This document shows, one piece after another, positions 44,816 through 52,215 of a DNA stretch of 64,000 nucleotides (its first letter is position 1; each line of letters opens with the position of its first letter). Origin of the DNA: Caldithrix sp964598255 (lineage in GTDB: Bacteria; Calditrichota; Calditrichia; Calditrichales; Calditrichaceae); NCBI GenBank assembly GCA_964598255.1, contig CAZRBA010000105.1:1-64000 (forward strand), given 5' to 3'. Made by a program: the position numbers and the translations under genes. A model generated the notes under the pieces. That model worked only from the letters and a program-made list of their open reading frames with translations. It searched no databases and was not told the origin of the DNA.

Positions 44816-44844
44816 AATATAGGCGTCCGAAATCAAGAAGTCAA
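44816..44844 (-). promoter_or_regulatory. Predicted promoter of the SAM-riboswitch operon
   Basis: On the minus strand TTGACT (44844-44839), 17 bp and TATATT (44821-44816) end about 50 bp before the aptamer. The hexamers and spacing are identical to the promoter at 543-571. It sits in the 100-bp gap after asd, so metY-metX-lysC need not depend on asd transcription. Confidence 0.65.
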
Positions 44845-44867
44845 ATAAAATTACATTTTAATGCAAT

Positions 44868-45929
44868 TTAATTTAAATATCCCAGGGCCACCAAAAGCTC
44901 GGCATTTAAAATCGCACCGCCTGCAGCACCGCGAATGGTATTGTGCGAAAGCACGACAAACTTGTAATCTAAAATGGCGCAAGAGCGTAAACGCCCCACA
45001 CTAACCGCCATTCCTTTTTCCAGATCGCGCTGCAAACGAGGTTGGGGCAAATTTTCCTCTTCGAAATAATGCACAGGTTGCATGGGCGCGGAAGGCAAGC
45101 TCAATTCTTGCGGAACGGCCCTGAAATTTCGCCAAGCATCGATAATTTCCGCTTGTTCGGCCGGTTCAGCTAATTTTACCGACACGCTTTCCAGATGCCC
45201 TTCCAAAACGGGTACCCGATTGCAACTGGCGCTGATGGTTAATGGGGCATCTCTGAACCGCGATCCGTCCCATTGCCCCAAAAGTTTTTTAGGTTCGCGC
45301 TCCATTTTTTCTTCTTCTCCGGGGATAAAAGGAATTACATTATCCAAGGCATCCAACGAAGAAACCCCCGGATATCCCGCACCGGAAAGGGCCTGCATGG
45401 TAACCACGTGAATTTTTTTGATCCCGAATGCCTCGTTTAACGGTGTTAAAGCCAAAACAAGGCCCGTAGTCGAACAATTGGGATTGGTAATTATTTTACC
45501 GCCGTTAAACGGTTGCTTTTCGATGGCCTGCAAATGATGCGGATTAACTTCTGGAATAAGCAACGGCACCTGAGGATGGAATCGGTGGTTGCGTGCATTG
45601 GAAATGACGATATGCCCCTGATTGGCAAATTTTTTCTCTACCGTCTCGGCCACCTTGGCATCCAAAGCCGAAAACAAAATTTTTACCGGCAATTCGGAAG
45701 CCGCGGATTGAACGATTAGACTACCGGCGGATGTGGGTAACGGCGTACTTTGAATCCAATTAACTACATCGCGATAGGGTTTTCCGGCGGAACGTTGTGA
45801 AGCGGCCAACACCTTAATTTCAAACCAAGGATGTCGGCTTAAAAGCTGAACAAATTTTTGTCCCACACTACCGGTGGCACCCAAAATGCCCACCGGTATT
45901 TTTTGTTTTGGCTCAAAATGCTTGCCCAT
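44868..45929 (-). CDS. asd: Aspartate-semialdehyde dehydrogenase
   Basis: The enzyme reduces aspartyl phosphate, made by aspartate kinase, to the semialdehyde with NADPH. The 353-residue protein has GILGATGSVGQKFVQLL, NPNCSTTGLVLALTPL with the catalytic Cys, and QALSGAGYPGVSSLDALDN, which marks the archaeal/fungal-type branch of the family. The ATG at 45980 is in frame but lies upstream of a TATATT box, so the ATG at 45929 is preferred, giving the usual N-terminus. It lies upstream of the SAM riboswitch in the same direction and supplies its pathway. Confidence 0.93.
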   Translation of the reverse strand: MGKHFEPKQKIPVGILGATGSVGQKFVQLLSRHPWFEIKVLAASQRSAGKPYRDVVNWIQSTPLPTSAGSLIVQSAASELPVKILFSALDAKVAETVEKKFANQGHIVISNARNHRFHPQVPLLIPEVNPHHLQAIEKQPFNGGKIITNPNCSTTGLVLALTPLNEAFGIKKIHVVTMQALSGAGYPGVSSLDALDNVIPFIPGEEEKMEREPKKLLGQWDGSRFRDAPLTISASCNRVPVLEGHLESVSVKLAEPAEQAEIIDAWRNFRAVPQELSLPSAPMQPVHYFEEENLPQPRLQRDLEKGMAVSVGRLRSCAILDYKFVVLSHNTIRGAAGGAILNAELLVALGYLN

Positions 45930-46129
45930 TTTTTTACCCGATTTTATTTTGAATTGCGGGAATATACAAAGATTCTGCATAAAAATACATTTTTTCTTTT
46001 CGGAAACATCCGCCCGATTTTTGCGTAAATTTAGTATTTGAACTAAACCGCGGGGATATTGTATTGTTTAGTTTACCAAATCATATTTCTTCAGTGCGTA
46101 TTCATTTTACAAGCAAGGAGGAAAATTCC

Positions 46130-48271
46130 ATGAAACGTTTTTTGATTTTCGCCTTTGTGCTGCTATTCGGTTGGCAACTGGCGCAAGCGGACGAAGGTAT
46201 GTGGTTACTTAACCAATTAAAGCAATTGCATTTGCAACAAAAAGGGTTGCAAATGGATGTCCGTAAAATTTACAACTCCAATGATGTGGGGCTTTCGGGA
46301 GCGGTTGTCAATTTAGGTGGCGCAACCGCAGAATTGGTTTCGCCGGACGGCCTTATTTTAACTAACCATCACGTGGCCTTTGGCGCCGTACAACGCGCTT
46401 CCACACAGGGTACCGATTATTTGACCAAAGGATTTTTAGCCAAAACCCGAGCCGATGAAATTCCAGCACCCGGTTACGTTGCTCGCATTTTTTTGGGTAT
46501 GAAAGACGTAACCGAACAGGTATTAAAAGGAACGGACAAAATCAAAGATCCGGTCAAGCGTGATCGCGCCATTAAACGCCGCATTAAATCCATGGAAGAT
46601 AAAATAGAAAAAGAAGCCGACGATATCGATGCCCGTATTGTCCCCATGTACTCCGGGTTACAATACATCTTGTTCAAATACAAACGCATTGAAGATGTAC
46701 GCATGGTTTTTATTCCGCCAAAAGCTATCGGTAATTACGGAGGTGATGTCGACAATTGGATGTGGCCGCGGCATACGGGCGATTTTTCCTTTTTGCGTCT
46801 TTATGTGGCTCCGGACGGCAAAGGCGCCAAATACGCTCCGGAAAATGTGCCGTACCATCCCAAACACTGGATCAAAATCAGTCGTACTCCCATTGAAAAA
46901 GGCGACTTTACTTTTATTATCGGTTATCCGGGCAGAACTCAGCGCTACTCTACTTCGTTTGCCGTTGCCTTTGCACAAAACAAATACTACCCTACGGCTA
47001 TCAAAGAATTTAAAACGATTATCAGTTTTCTGGATAGCGTCGGCCAACAATCGCAGCAACTGGCCATTAAAGCCGTGGGTATCAGTAAATGGCTCAACAA
47101 CAGCATGAAAAACTTTGAAGGAAATCTCGCAGGAATGAAAAAACACCATTTGCTGCAACAAAAACAAGAGCAGGAAAAGGAATGGTTGAAGTTTGTTAAC
47201 AGTGATAAAAAGCTCAAAGAAAAATACGGCAATTTGCTGAACCGTTTTCGGGATGAATATCGCAAAGCTACCGAAGCTGCCGACCGTCAGTTTGTTTTGG
47301 GACAGTTCAATTATCTGGCAGGTATCATTCCTTCGGTAGCGCAAAGCATTTATTACGTGGCAGCGCAAAAAGCTAAACCGGCCAACGAACGGGATCCCAT
47401 GTTTTCGGAAAAAGATGTCAAACGAATGGCTGAACGTTTAAAATATCGCTACATGGGATACGCTCCGGAAATTGACAAAGGCTTGCTTAAAATGGTTTTA
47501 CTGCGTATCAAAAATTTACCTAAAGGTCAACGGTTGACCGGGTTGGAATATATTTTTAAAGATTATCCTTCTGTTGATGCTTTTATCGATTACGCTTATG
47601 CCCACACCAAATTAACGGATCCTCAATTTGCACAACGTTTATTTAACACATCTTTGCAAGATTTGAACAAAACAGACGACCCGTTTTTGAAAATGGCGCG
47701 GGCTTTGGAACCTGAAATGGAGAAATTACGCAAAGAACAGGAAAAGCATCAGGCTGTTTTGCGACAATTGGAAAAACAATATATTAGTGGTTTAATGGCT
47801 TGGCAAAAGCGTCCTTTTTATCCGGATGCCAATGGTACCATTCGCTTAACTTACGGACGTATTGCTGGGTATACACCTCGGGATGCCGTTTGGTACAAAC
47901 CATTTACTACTTTACACGGCGTTATGGAAAAAGAAACAGGCAAATGGCCGTTTATCGTACCAAAAAAATTAAAAAAACTTTTCGAAACACATAACTACGG
48001 AAAATGGTATGATCCTGTATTAAATGATGTACCTGTTGACTTTTTGAATGAATGCGATATTACAGGCGGGAACTCGGGTAGTCCCACTTTTAACGCTAAA
48101 GGAGAGTTGGTGGGCATTGCTTTTGACGGCAACTGGGAAGCGCTTACCAGTGACTGGAAATACGAACCAGCTATCCAGCGGGCTATTAATGTGGATATTC
48201 GGTATGTTTTGTTTATTACACAAAAATTTGCTGATGCGCAGAATTTGTTGCGGGAGCTTGGTATTAAATAG
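46130..48271 (+). CDS. S46-family dipeptidyl-peptidase (DPP7/DPP11-like)
   Basis: A secreted serine peptidase of 713 residues that removes dipeptides from peptide N-termini; the family serves amino acid uptake in non-sugar-fermenting bacteria. A signal peptide (about 1-20, ending AQA) is followed by the chymotrypsin-like domain: LTNHHVAFGAVQ holds the catalytic His, and TGGNSGSPTFNAKGELVG the catalytic Ser, with GNYGGDVDNWMWPRHTGDFS between them supplying Asp. An inserted helical domain (about 290-560) is typical of S46. I cannot safely assign DPP7 or DPP11 specificity. The ATG at 46130 has a strong AAGGAGG; the frame opens earlier at 46064. Confidence 0.93.
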   Translation: MKRFLIFAFVLLFGWQLAQADEGMWLLNQLKQLHLQQKGLQMDVRKIYNSNDVGLSGAVVNLGGATAELVSPDGLILTNHHVAFGAVQRASTQGTDYLTKGFLAKTRADEIPAPGYVARIFLGMKDVTEQVLKGTDKIKDPVKRDRAIKRRIKSMEDKIEKEADDIDARIVPMYSGLQYILFKYKRIEDVRMVFIPPKAIGNYGGDVDNWMWPRHTGDFSFLRLYVAPDGKGAKYAPENVPYHPKHWIKISRTPIEKGDFTFIIGYPGRTQRYSTSFAVAFAQNKYYPTAIKEFKTIISFLDSVGQQSQQLAIKAVGISKWLNNSMKNFEGNLAGMKKHHLLQQKQEQEKEWLKFVNSDKKLKEKYGNLLNRFRDEYRKATEAADRQFVLGQFNYLAGIIPSVAQSIYYVAAQKAKPANERDPMFSEKDVKRMAERLKYRYMGYAPEIDKGLLKMVLLRIKNLPKGQRLTGLEYIFKDYPSVDAFIDYAYAHTKLTDPQFAQRLFNTSLQDLNKTDDPFLKMARALEPEMEKLRKEQEKHQAVLRQLEKQYISGLMAWQKRPFYPDANGTIRLTYGRIAGYTPRDAVWYKPFTTLHGVMEKETGKWPFIVPKKLKKLFETHNYGKWYDPVLNDVPVDFLNECDITGGNSGSPTFNAKGELVGIAFDGNWEALTSDWKYEPAIQRAINVDIRYVLFITQKFADAQNLLRELGIK

Positions 48272-48400
48272 ACATAGATTGGGGCTATTGTGTGTTGCCT
48301 ATTTGCTGAATTGCTGATGGTCTAAATTTTGTGTTATAAAACTGTATCCGGATGAAGGGTGCAAATATTAAAGGTTAAGGGTTTAAAGAAGCCTTGCCAA

Positions 48401-48631
48401 TCTGTGCGGATCGGTGGCCGGGGAAGTTGAATGGTTGATCGGTTGAATTGTTGAATGGTGTTTTCGGTGCTTCTTCTGTGTGCTTCGGTGGCTGGATTAA
48501 GTTAAGGGTTGAGGGTAAAGGGTTAAGGGAACAAAATAGTGCCGATCTAAGAGCAATTTTGGTGGTTTGTTACAACGATTTACCCCCTGTGCCCCCCCTC
48601 AAAGGGGGGCACTTTGTGTGTGACCGTTTGC
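48401..48631. repeat. Direct repeat, copy 1 (about 230 bp)
   Basis: Copy 1 starts TCTGTGCGGATC and runs through GTTGAATGG motifs, GGTTAAGGGAACAAAATAG and the first GC hairpin. It is nearly identical to 48747-48977, differing at roughly a dozen positions by eye. A 65-bp module that copy 2 lacks follows at once. Confidence 0.85.
48591..48610. repeat. GCCCCCC/GGGGGGC hairpin, copy 1
   Basis: Seven pairs around the 6-nt loop CTCAAA, preceded by TTTACCCCCTGT and followed by CTTTG. The same hairpin module occurs at 48938 and 49255. No T-run follows, so it is not a standard terminator. Confidence 0.75.
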
Positions 48632-48647
48632 GGCCCTGCAGGGAGAA

Positions 48648-48692
48648 GCCGGTTGCCGAGTAGTCCCGATTCATCGGGACGTATCGAGGTAC
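48648..48692. repeat. 45-bp module with inverted copy at 49165-49210 (copy A)
   Basis: GCCGGTTGCCGAGT leads to ACGTATCGAGGTAC, enclosing a perfect hairpin GTCCCGAT/ATCGGGAC. The ends recur in inverted orientation at 49165-49210, where the centre is replaced by unrelated GC-rich sequence. Confidence 0.7.
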
Positions 48693-48699
48693 CGGCCGT

Positions 48700-48746
48700 C
48701 TTTTCCCCCTCTCCTTTTTCTTTTTTCATTTTTCCTTTTTCATTCC
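48700..48746. repeat. C/T-rich tract, copy 1
   Basis: An almost pure pyrimidine run (CTTTTCCCCCTCTCC, then repeated TTTTTC units) directly precedes direct-repeat copy 2. A near-identical tract at 48981-49027 precedes partial copy 3, so tract plus repeat form one larger unit. Confidence 0.75.
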
Positions 48747-48977
48747 TCTGTGCGGATCAGTGGCCGGGGAAGTTGAATGGTTTATCGGTTGAATTGTTGA
48801 ATGGTGTTTTCGGTGCTTCTTCTGTGTGCTTCGGTGGCTGGATTAAGTTAAGGGTTGGGGGTAAAGGGTTAAGGGAACAAAATAGTGCCGATCTAAAAGC
48901 AATTTTGGTGGTTTGTTACAACGATTTACCCCCTGTGGCCCCCCTCAAAGGGGGGCGCTTTGATTGTGGCGGTTGGC
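48747..48977. repeat. Direct repeat, copy 2 (about 230 bp)
   Basis: It repeats 48401-48631 almost base for base, including the hairpin at 48938-48956. It then runs straight into the second C/T-rich tract without the 65-bp module found after copy 1. Confidence 0.85.
48938..48956. repeat. GCCCCCC/GGGGGGC hairpin, copy 2
   Basis: Seven perfect pairs around the loop TCAAA, in the same flanking context as the copies at 48591 and 49255, with GCTTTGATTGTGGCGGTTGG on the right. Confidence 0.75.
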
Positions 48978-48980
48978 GCC

Positions 48981-49087
48981 CTTTTCCCCCTCTCCTTTTT
49001 CCTTTTTCATTTTTCCTTTTTCATTCCTCCGTGCAGATCAGTGGCCGGGGAGGTTGAATGGTTGATTGGTTGAATCGTTGAATGGTT
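48981..49087. repeat. C/T-rich tract copy 2 plus partial direct-repeat copy 3
   Basis: The pyrimidine tract (48981-49027) is followed by about 60 bp of the direct repeat, from CCGTGCAGATC to GTTGAATGGTT, after which the similarity stops. The spacing from tract to tract is 281 bp. Confidence 0.75.
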
Positions 49088-49117
49088 ATTCGTAATTCGG
49101 TGCATGGGTAAGAAAGG

Positions 49118-49149
49118 CCCTCCCTTTTGAGGGAGGGTGCCCGAAGGGC
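49118..49149. repeat. Two adjacent hairpins, CCCTCCC/GGGAGGG and GCCC/GGGC
   Basis: CCCTCCC-TTTTGA-GGGAGGG is followed one base later by GCCC-GAA-GGGC, then GGGTGGGTTTT. Similar short GC-rich paired hairpins are, as I recall, found between genes in FCB-group genomes. It may act as a weak terminator toward the plus strand. Confidence 0.6.
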
Positions 49150-49164
49150 GGGTGGGTTTTGCCA

Positions 49165-49210
49165 GTGCCTCGATACGTCACCGCTGGCGCGGCGCCACTC
49201 GGCAACCGGC
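49165..49210. repeat. Inverted copy of the 45-bp module (copy B)
   Basis: GTGCCTCGATACGT and ACTCGGCAACCGGC are the reverse complements of the two ends of copy A at 48648-48692. The middle (CACCGCTGGCGCGGCGCC) differs. Confidence 0.7.
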
Positions 49211-49254
49211 GTCAGGTAAATTTTGCCAGTTTGCTGTGGTGTTTACCCCCCGTA

Positions 49255-49273
49255 GCCCCCCTCAAAGGGGGGC
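49255..49273. repeat. GCCCCCC/GGGGGGC hairpin, copy 3
   Basis: The third hairpin with loop TCAAA has the same right flank as copy 2 and then GCGGCCTGCGAGGAGAAGCC, shared in altered form with the region after copy 1. It lies 48 bp past the stop of the CheD-HDOD gene and could affect its 3' end. Confidence 0.75.
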
Positions 49274-49320
49274 GCTTTGATTGTGGCGGTTGGCGGCCTG
49301 CGAGGAGAAGCCGACTATTT

Positions 49321-50658
49321 TTAACCCGTAAAATTATTAAGGTTGTTAAAAGGCACTCTCTCCACAATTTGAATAATCTGATCGGACGACAGATTAAGAT
49401 ATTTTACAGAAGCTGCCAAATTACGCTCATCAAATTTGTTAACCACTAAGCCGGTATTAAAGTAGCTTACCAATAAATTAGCAAAATTAATAATGTGCAA
49501 CAAATCCGGATTTTCATCAAATTTATCCAAATCGTGATGATGCTCAATTACCAAAGCCAAATTTTCCGGTAATTCCCATGTTTTTGCCAACTTGGCACCT
49601 GCTTGCGTATGGTCGATGCGAAATAATTTTCGTTCTACCTGACTCAGGGTCAAATTTTCATCACTGTACAAATGGCGGTAAAACAACGGATACTGACGAT
49701 CTACCCATTGATCTAAAACAATCTTACCAATATCATGCAGCAAACCAGCCGTATATCCTAATTCCGGTTCGATACGACGGGTCATCTTGGCAATTTCCTG
49801 TGCAGCCAGCGCCGTAGCCAAGGCATGCTGGAACAAACCGCCCTTGCACAACGAATAACCGTTATCCGCTTCTTTGTAATACCATTCCGTAAAAATGGAG
49901 AGGGTTAAAAGCAAAATTCGTCGCTCGCCCAGCATAACAAGTGCCTGATCAATGGTTTGAATTCGGGAACGGGGATTAACAAAAGCAGAGTTACTCAGTT
50001 GAATGATTCGGGCCGTTAATACCTGATCCTGTCGAATTTCCTTACCGATTACACGCATGGAAACATCATCAGCATGAATCATACGAATTACCTTTAAAGC
50101 AATTTGCGGAATGGGTTTAATGCGTTGAATAACCTTATCGATGCTTTCCAAAGGAACAATGGAGGTGGGCTTGTGCGCTTGCGCCTGATCGGTACCGATT
50201 ACCTCAATGCCGTATTCGAAGGTATCGAGATTAAAGCTGATTTTATAACCAAAATAACCGCCTACTTCTGTACGGATAATTTCGACATCGTTATCTTTCA
50301 AAAAATTAAGCACCAAATCGGAAGTCCGTCCGCCGATATCCAACTGTAAATCCAAACTGGTCACATCGCCCATTAGGGCTCCGCCTGCCACAACAGCCTG
50401 CATGTTTGCTTTATCGGCACCCAGTTGTTCCAATTCGGTAAAGAACAAGGGCAAACCGGTTTTGGCGTATTTTTCGGCAAAATCATCATCGTAAGAAGTC
50501 GAAGGCTCCGGCAATAAAATGTGATACAACCCGCCTACTTGATTTTCTTTATCATAAACAATTAGTCCCACGCAGGAGCCCAAAAAGGCCTGCACCATAA
50601 CCTTGTCCGATTTACTCACAAAATATTGTCCGGACGGGACATTTTCGATACGTTCCAT
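49321..50658 (-). CDS. CheD-HDOD fusion protein
   Basis: Two domains that are normally separate are joined in 445 residues. Residues about 1-155 are CheD, the receptor glutamine deamidase: LGSCVGLIVYD contains the catalytic Cys29 and GGLYHILLP the catalytic His46; the third catalytic residue, Thr in known CheD proteins, appears to be Gln or Ala here. Residues about 165-440 are an HDOD domain: IPQIALKVIRMI, GKEIRQDQVLTARIIQLSNS, and the HD motif AGLLHDIGKIVLD with later HHHD. HDOD proteins act in signalling regulation. The gene begins 2 bp after the NtrC-family gene, with AAGGA before the ATG, and ends the chemotaxis run. Confidence 0.88.
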   Translation of the reverse strand: MERIENVPSGQYFVSKSDKVMVQAFLGSCVGLIVYDKENQVGGLYHILLPEPSTSYDDDFAEKYAKTGLPLFFTELEQLGADKANMQAVVAGGALMGDVTSLDLQLDIGGRTSDLVLNFLKDNDVEIIRTEVGGYFGYKISFNLDTFEYGIEVIGTDQAQAHKPTSIVPLESIDKVIQRIKPIPQIALKVIRMIHADDVSMRVIGKEIRQDQVLTARIIQLSNSAFVNPRSRIQTIDQALVMLGERRILLLTLSIFTEWYYKEADNGYSLCKGGLFQHALATALAAQEIAKMTRRIEPELGYTAGLLHDIGKIVLDQWVDRQYPLFYRHLYSDENLTLSQVERKLFRIDHTQAGAKLAKTWELPENLALVIEHHHDLDKFDENPDLLHIINFANLLVSYFNTGLVVNKFDERNLAASVKYLNLSSDQIIQIVERVPFNNLNNFTG

Positions 50659-50660
50659 CG

Positions 50661-52034
50661 CTATCCTTCCATCAATCCTTTTTGTTCATATTCATTCAGT
50701 TTATTTCTAAGCGTTCGAACCGTTATACCCAACAACTCCGCTGCTTTGGTTCTGTGGTTATCGGTTTTACGCAAAGCAGCCAAAATCATACGACGTTCCA
50801 TTTCGGCCAGGGGGATCACTTCATCAGGAATAATCGATTCTTTGGTTCCGTTCCGGTTGCCTTCTTCTTCGAAGCGGAAGTGTTTTTCGGTAATCGTTTC
50901 TTCTTTTCCGGAAAACAACAATGCGCGTTCGATCATGTGTTTTAACTGCCGTACATTGCCCGGCCAATCGTAGTTTAGAATTTTTTGCATTAAACTCGGT
51001 GCGATCTGTTTGTTTTTGTAATGATATTTGGATTTAAACGATTCCAAAAAGTGGTCAACCAGTAAGGGAATATCTTCTTTACGTTTACGCAAAGGAGGAA
51101 TGGTAATGGGAAAAACATTCAAGCGAAAAAACAAATCTTCGCGAAATTTTGACGAATTAATCAGTTCATCAATATCACGATTGGTGGTGGCAATAATGCG
51201 CACATCAATGGGAATTTCGGCGATGCTACCCACCCGTGTAACTTTCATCTCCTGCAACACACGCAGAAGCTTGGCCTGCAGGGCATAAGGAATTTCACTG
51301 ATTTCATCCAGTAAAATCGTTCCCTCGTTGCTTTCTTCGAATATGCCTTTTTGTTGGCGGTAAGCTCCGCTAAAGGAACCTTTTTCATGGCCGAACAGCG
51401 TACTTTCGAACAACGTTTCCGGTACCGCCGCACAATTAATTTTGCGAAAAGGTTTATCCGCCCGAGCGGAACGATCGTGAATGGCCTGAGCTACCAATTC
51501 CTTTCCCGTACCACTCTCGCCACGAATAAATACCGTGGCATCGCTATTGGCCACTATATCCACATAATTGATGACTTCTTTAATCGCCGAACTTTCACCT
51601 ATTATTTTGGTATCGATTTGATATCTTTGAATTTTTTGTTTAAGGGTTTGGTTTTCACGGCGCAAATTCTGATATTCAAAATAGCGCTGCACACGCGATT
51701 CGATTTGACTAATTGAAAAAGGCTTGGTAATAAAATCAAACGCACCGTTTTGCATGGCTTCCACCGCACGTTCAATCGTGCCGTAGGCCGTAATAACAAT
51801 GGAACCTAAATCCGGATATATTTTCCTGGCTTTACCAATGAGCTCAATCCCTTTTATGCCGGGCATCATCAAATCCGTAATGATTAAGTCTACCGGATGT
51901 TCTTTTAAAATCCGCAACGCATCTTCACCGGATTCGGCGACCTGCACCTGATAACCACCCGCTTCCAATGTCTGGTGCAAAATCATTCGCAGATGCTGAT
52001 CATCATCCACAACTAAAATTTCATGCTTCTCCAT
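50661..52034 (-). CDS. NtrC-family sigma54-dependent response regulator
   Basis: A 457-residue activator: receiver domain (about 1-120, phosphoacceptor Asp54 in IITDLMMPG), AAA+ domain (about 143-370) with Walker A GESGTGKELVAQ and Walker B GTILLDEI, and a Fis-type helix-turn-helix at the end (NHRTKAAELLGITVRTLRNK). The sigma54-contact loop reads GSFSGA (219-224) instead of GAFTGA. Such regulators often control flagellar or motility genes (FlrC/FleR-type), which suits this neighbourhood. It is followed within 2 bp by the CheD-HDOD gene. No cognate histidine kinase is adjacent. Confidence 0.92.
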   Translation of the reverse strand: MEKHEILVVDDDQHLRMILHQTLEAGGYQVQVAESGEDALRILKEHPVDLIITDLMMPGIKGIELIGKARKIYPDLGSIVITAYGTIERAVEAMQNGAFDFITKPFSISQIESRVQRYFEYQNLRRENQTLKQKIQRYQIDTKIIGESSAIKEVINYVDIVANSDATVFIRGESGTGKELVAQAIHDRSARADKPFRKINCAAVPETLFESTLFGHEKGSFSGAYRQQKGIFEESNEGTILLDEISEIPYALQAKLLRVLQEMKVTRVGSIAEIPIDVRIIATTNRDIDELINSSKFREDLFFRLNVFPITIPPLRKRKEDIPLLVDHFLESFKSKYHYKNKQIAPSLMQKILNYDWPGNVRQLKHMIERALLFSGKEETITEKHFRFEEEGNRNGTKESIIPDEVIPLAEMERRMILAALRKTDNHRTKAAELLGITVRTLRNKLNEYEQKGLMEG

Positions 52035-52215
52035 AAGCCCCGTTTCTTTTGCTTTGTCTTTTTCATATCAAGCGTCGTACAAATAACACGTCTCAGCCGG
52101 TGGCCTGAAATCCTTGGCCGAAATACCCGTGTTCGATTTAAAAATTTTATTACGTTTTTGTAGAACTTTTGCCCCGATTATCAGAGCTATATGTTCGGAT
52201 GGTTTGAGAGAGTCT

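Larger units (their letters stand above)
48272..49320. other. Coding-free mosaic of repeats and hairpins
   Basis: About 1 kb between the S46 peptidase and the CheD-HDOD gene has no supported gene. Open frames here translate repeat sequence with low-complexity pyrimidine tracts and have no ribosome binding sites. The stretch consists of direct repeats of about 230 bp, three CCCCCC/GGGGGG hairpins, C/T-rich tracts and an inverted 45-bp module, listed separately. Base composition differs from neighbouring genes, with long runs of G, C or pyrimidine. Confidence 0.8.

Noticed and set aside
46658..47368. 236-residue minus-strand open frame opposite the S46 peptidase
   Set aside because: Fully antisense to a well-supported peptidase gene; Phe-rich translation typical of reversed coding sequence.
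48448..49057. Two open frames in the repeat mosaic
   Set aside because: They translate the direct repeats and pyrimidine tracts, share repeated peptides for that reason alone, and lack start signals.
48401..49273. CRISPR array
   Set aside because: Repeats are long (about 230 bp), few and without regular unique spacers; no cas gene is nearby.
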